A stretch of 64,000 nucleotides of DNA from Dermabacteraceae bacterium TAE3-ERU27 (GTDB taxonomy: Bacteria > Actinomycetota > Actinomycetes > Actinomycetales > Dermabacteraceae), in assembly GCA_019218415.1 (NCBI GenBank), contig JAHUUL010000001.1, forward strand, positions 62,001-126,000. Reading direction: 5' to 3'. This document shows, in pieces, positions 63,301-64,000 of the stretch (the stretch's first letter is position 1; each line of letters begins with the position of its first letter). A program made the translations under genes and the position numbers. The notes below the pieces were generated by a model, which did no database searches, was not told the origin of the DNA, and saw only the letters and a list, made by a program, of their open reading frames with translations.

Positions 63301-64000
63301 CTGCCGACAGGTGCGCGCCGAAGCTGGCTATGAAGTCTTCGCAGGCGTCTTCGCGTTCCGCTTCGGTTTTCAGTAGCCCAAGCAGGGTTTGCTGGCCGGT
63401 ATCGGCCAGCACGTCTTGGGCGGTGCGGGGTTCACGGTGTAGCTGACGCGCTACATCGCCGCGCGCGGCGATCTGATCCAGCAGGTAGGCGATGTATTGG
63501 CGTTTTAGCAGTTCGTCGGCGCGCAGGTAGGTGGCGGGGGCGCGCACTTCGCCGTCCAGCACCGTTTCGGGGTTTTTCAGGATCCCCAGGGTGGTGCGGG
63601 TGGAGGGCGCGAGCACCAGGTTCAGGGCGTTGCCGGTGAGCCTGCCCGCGCGGCCTACGCGCTGTAGGTAGCTGGCCACGCTGGGCGGGAAGGAGCCGAG
63701 GATGACGTGCGATAGGTCCCCGATGTCGATACCCATTTCGAGGGTGGGGGTGGCCACCAGCACGTTGGGGCTGCCGGGGGTTTCGCTGCCTTTCTTGAAT
63801 CCTTCCTCATACGCCAGGCGGTCCGTGGCGTCCAGCAGGGAGGAGTGTTCGCGGGCCACCAGGCGGTGCATGTCAGATGCGCCGTAGAGCCTGCGGTAGA
63901 AGTTTTCCGCCGCGAAGTGGGCGCGTAGGTTGCCGGGGCAGTTTTGGGTGAGGCATTTCGCGCCAACCAGGGCGCTGCCGCTGGTGCGCAGGCTATGGCA
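60359..64000 (-). CDS. Giant SF2 DEAD/DEAH-type helicase with DUF1998 and nuclease-like domains (5' end outside the window)
   Basis: The visible 1213 residues are open to the right edge; the N-terminal RecA domain lies outside. The visible start holds the second helicase domain: VLVATPTLEMGIDIGDLSHV (motif V) and YLQRVGRAGRLTG (motif VI). A coiled coil follows at ~290-360, then paired-cysteine zinc sites (ICAKCGYVNL; CGGCGDRG; ICPKCGHLD; CPHRNS). A DUF1998/MZB-type domain with CPCQGEQLQSCHRCLQAYG comes next, then a PD-(D/E)XK/Vsr-like segment (GTRPDFLLRW and IAIYTDGYQYHA), and a second nuclease-like stretch near the end (AGYPVDFTWPEHHLALLVEE). DUF1998 helicases occur in DISARM, Druantia and MrfA repair systems. 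It overlaps the SF1 helicase gene. Confidence 0.85.
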   Translation of the reverse strand, partial: CHSLRTSGSALVGAKCLTQNCPGNLRAHFAAENFYRRLYGASDMHRLVAREHSSLLDATDRLAYEEGFKKGSETPGSPNVLVATPTLEMGIDIGDLSHVILGSFPPSVASYLQRVGRAGRLTGNALNLVLAPSTRTTLGILKNPETVLDGEVRAPATYLRADELLKRQYIAYLLDQIAARGDVARQLHREPRTAQDVLADTGQQTLLGLLKTEAEREDACEDFIASFGAHLSAESATNLRTWAKNRGVAEKISRAAQAWKEESEALSRRLKDIQEQIQRLENNQFTPLREEKEQLKDDLHLLGEEEKILQKRQREHEEGEKRSLISSKVRTRQELSEIDNQHWIGSLERYGLLPNFTLVDDTAEVVVTLNWRDHEQEWCQLEERYERGVASAITELAPGAHFYAHGTHVQIDSIDLGSQSSRLKKIAICAKCGYVNLATSRDAPMPPCGGCGDRGVKDPGQQLETVEMRQVYANAQRYDSRINDATDNRERVHFTTAHTVHLEADKAARIWESQGNQLAVMLHRNHPLSEFNLGRDGEPTSRKVTLNGEERPVPGFKICPKCGHLDAHNNKNMRREHQVFCPHRNSAQVDKLDVVISRTIETDILLISLPSAVSARSQKEAMPSLRAALELGLREHFGGAPGHIRFVSNHDPIKPDAKALLLYDAVPGGTGYLVDLAEPETLRHVMTSALETLENCPCQGEQLQSCHRCLQAYGAGSDAKLLNRQMAATLLQEILGEGEWELSEQVSRNTSGSALEIQFRELMRNIFTRQAAGKVRSETGQRGETISANICGVHFTLEEQIDLHGTRPDFLLRWQGSTVRENLAGIAIYTDGYQYHATVTNDRAADDAEKRAVLRENGYLVLAITHGDIAAWQKTAAENNALLNGQRVSPDWRGDNSGLGATLGAIGGSIPVLTNGAFTREEAEALLTGSAINLLVAILGWVSSGRDSQGPGRELQPMLKILANTCFLLLCANAKRQTSPGADTEKSNTALVQSGPFTARYINRTADAPGAGIGSGTGEYAAYLILDGNGAYHSDFRSYWGEWLHLANLLQGLGVENFNASATRAEAGAGVGGGVQAGAGVRAGTHAAEEAAPSEESTGPEPAEGTTEPAAAGGTRLDLPADWANLQTIAQELECLAELSAIYSAGLPKPVMDEEVAGYPVDFTWPEHHLALLVEEDQEVVDALNGEGWQVYTATGPAVYAEIARHTGSEERR

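Noticed and set aside
1-64000. tRNA, rRNA, insertion-sequence and prophage genes
   Set aside because: I looked through the intergenic gaps and the coding regions and saw no cloverleaf-like segment, rRNA-like stretch, transposase or phage structural gene.

Overview
The window comes from a high-GC Gram-positive bacterium, most probably of the Actinomycetaceae (Actinomyces, Schaalia or Actinotignum-like). The evidence is a backbone that looks about 60-65 % GC, many GTG starts with GGAGG-type ribosome sites, a fused LysX (lysyl-phosphatidylglycerol synthase plus LysRS), the actinobacterial order rhomboid protease / ppiA / DUF5324-like protein, a fused MrpAB antiporter subunit, and PPK2. No rRNA, tRNA, transposase, prophage or CRISPR array was recognised. 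The genus is an inference from gene content.

Layout. (1) 178-15116, minus strand: a surface polysaccharide locus. It holds a PglK/MsbA-type ABC exporter, four GT4/CgeB-type and two GT2 glycosyltransferases, a membrane acyltransferase, a Wzy/WaaL-like polymerase or ligase, a CBS-NeuB-SAF-TIM-barrel fusion with NeuA (nonulosonic acid synthesis), and a Wzz/BY-kinase with a tyrosine-rich tail. Base composition is patchy: AT-rich blocks at about 178-3240 and 6200-8780 alternate with GC-rich blocks. (2) 15307-28713: housekeeping and accessory genes. These are a DUF368/PopT-like undecaprenyl-phosphate translocase, a glycerophosphodiesterase, an unknown protein with a HicA-like tail, an FMN reductase, a lipoprotein, an MFS carrier, RlmC, pyruvate oxidase, a heterodimeric ABC exporter and ArgE. 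(3) 28866-34779, minus strand: a complete six-gene Mrp Na+/H+ antiporter operon with MrpA and MrpB fused. (4) 34891-42933, minus strand: an AI-2E/PerM-family protein, PPK2, LysX, a DHA2 drug exporter and a GH25 muramidase.

(5) 42934-43638: a 705-base non-coding region with a tetrad repeat element followed by a dense cluster of DnaA-box-like nonamers. (6) 43639-51660: pyroglutamyl peptidase, rhomboid protease, cyclophilin, DUF5324-like protein, a GNAT-GluQRS fusion broken by a +1 frameshift, TerC, a Met-rich membrane protein and a Crp/Fnr regulator. (7) 52589-57169, minus strand: a self-contained PTS in two polypeptides (EIIA-HPr-EI and EIIB-EIIC-degenerate EIIB). (8) 58086-64000, minus strand: an SF1 helicase overlapping a giant SF2 helicase with DUF1998 and PD-(D/E)XK-like features that runs off the right edge. 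This pair is a candidate DNA defence or repair module.

The most striking unexplained structure is a family of about 140-base intergenic elements (42984, 50047, 52058, and inverted at 57722). Each carries four GTGCAC motifs at exactly 40/41/29-base spacing, two forward and two reversed, around a conserved GTTTAAC core. All four full copies lie within 15 kb in the right third of the window, always between genes.
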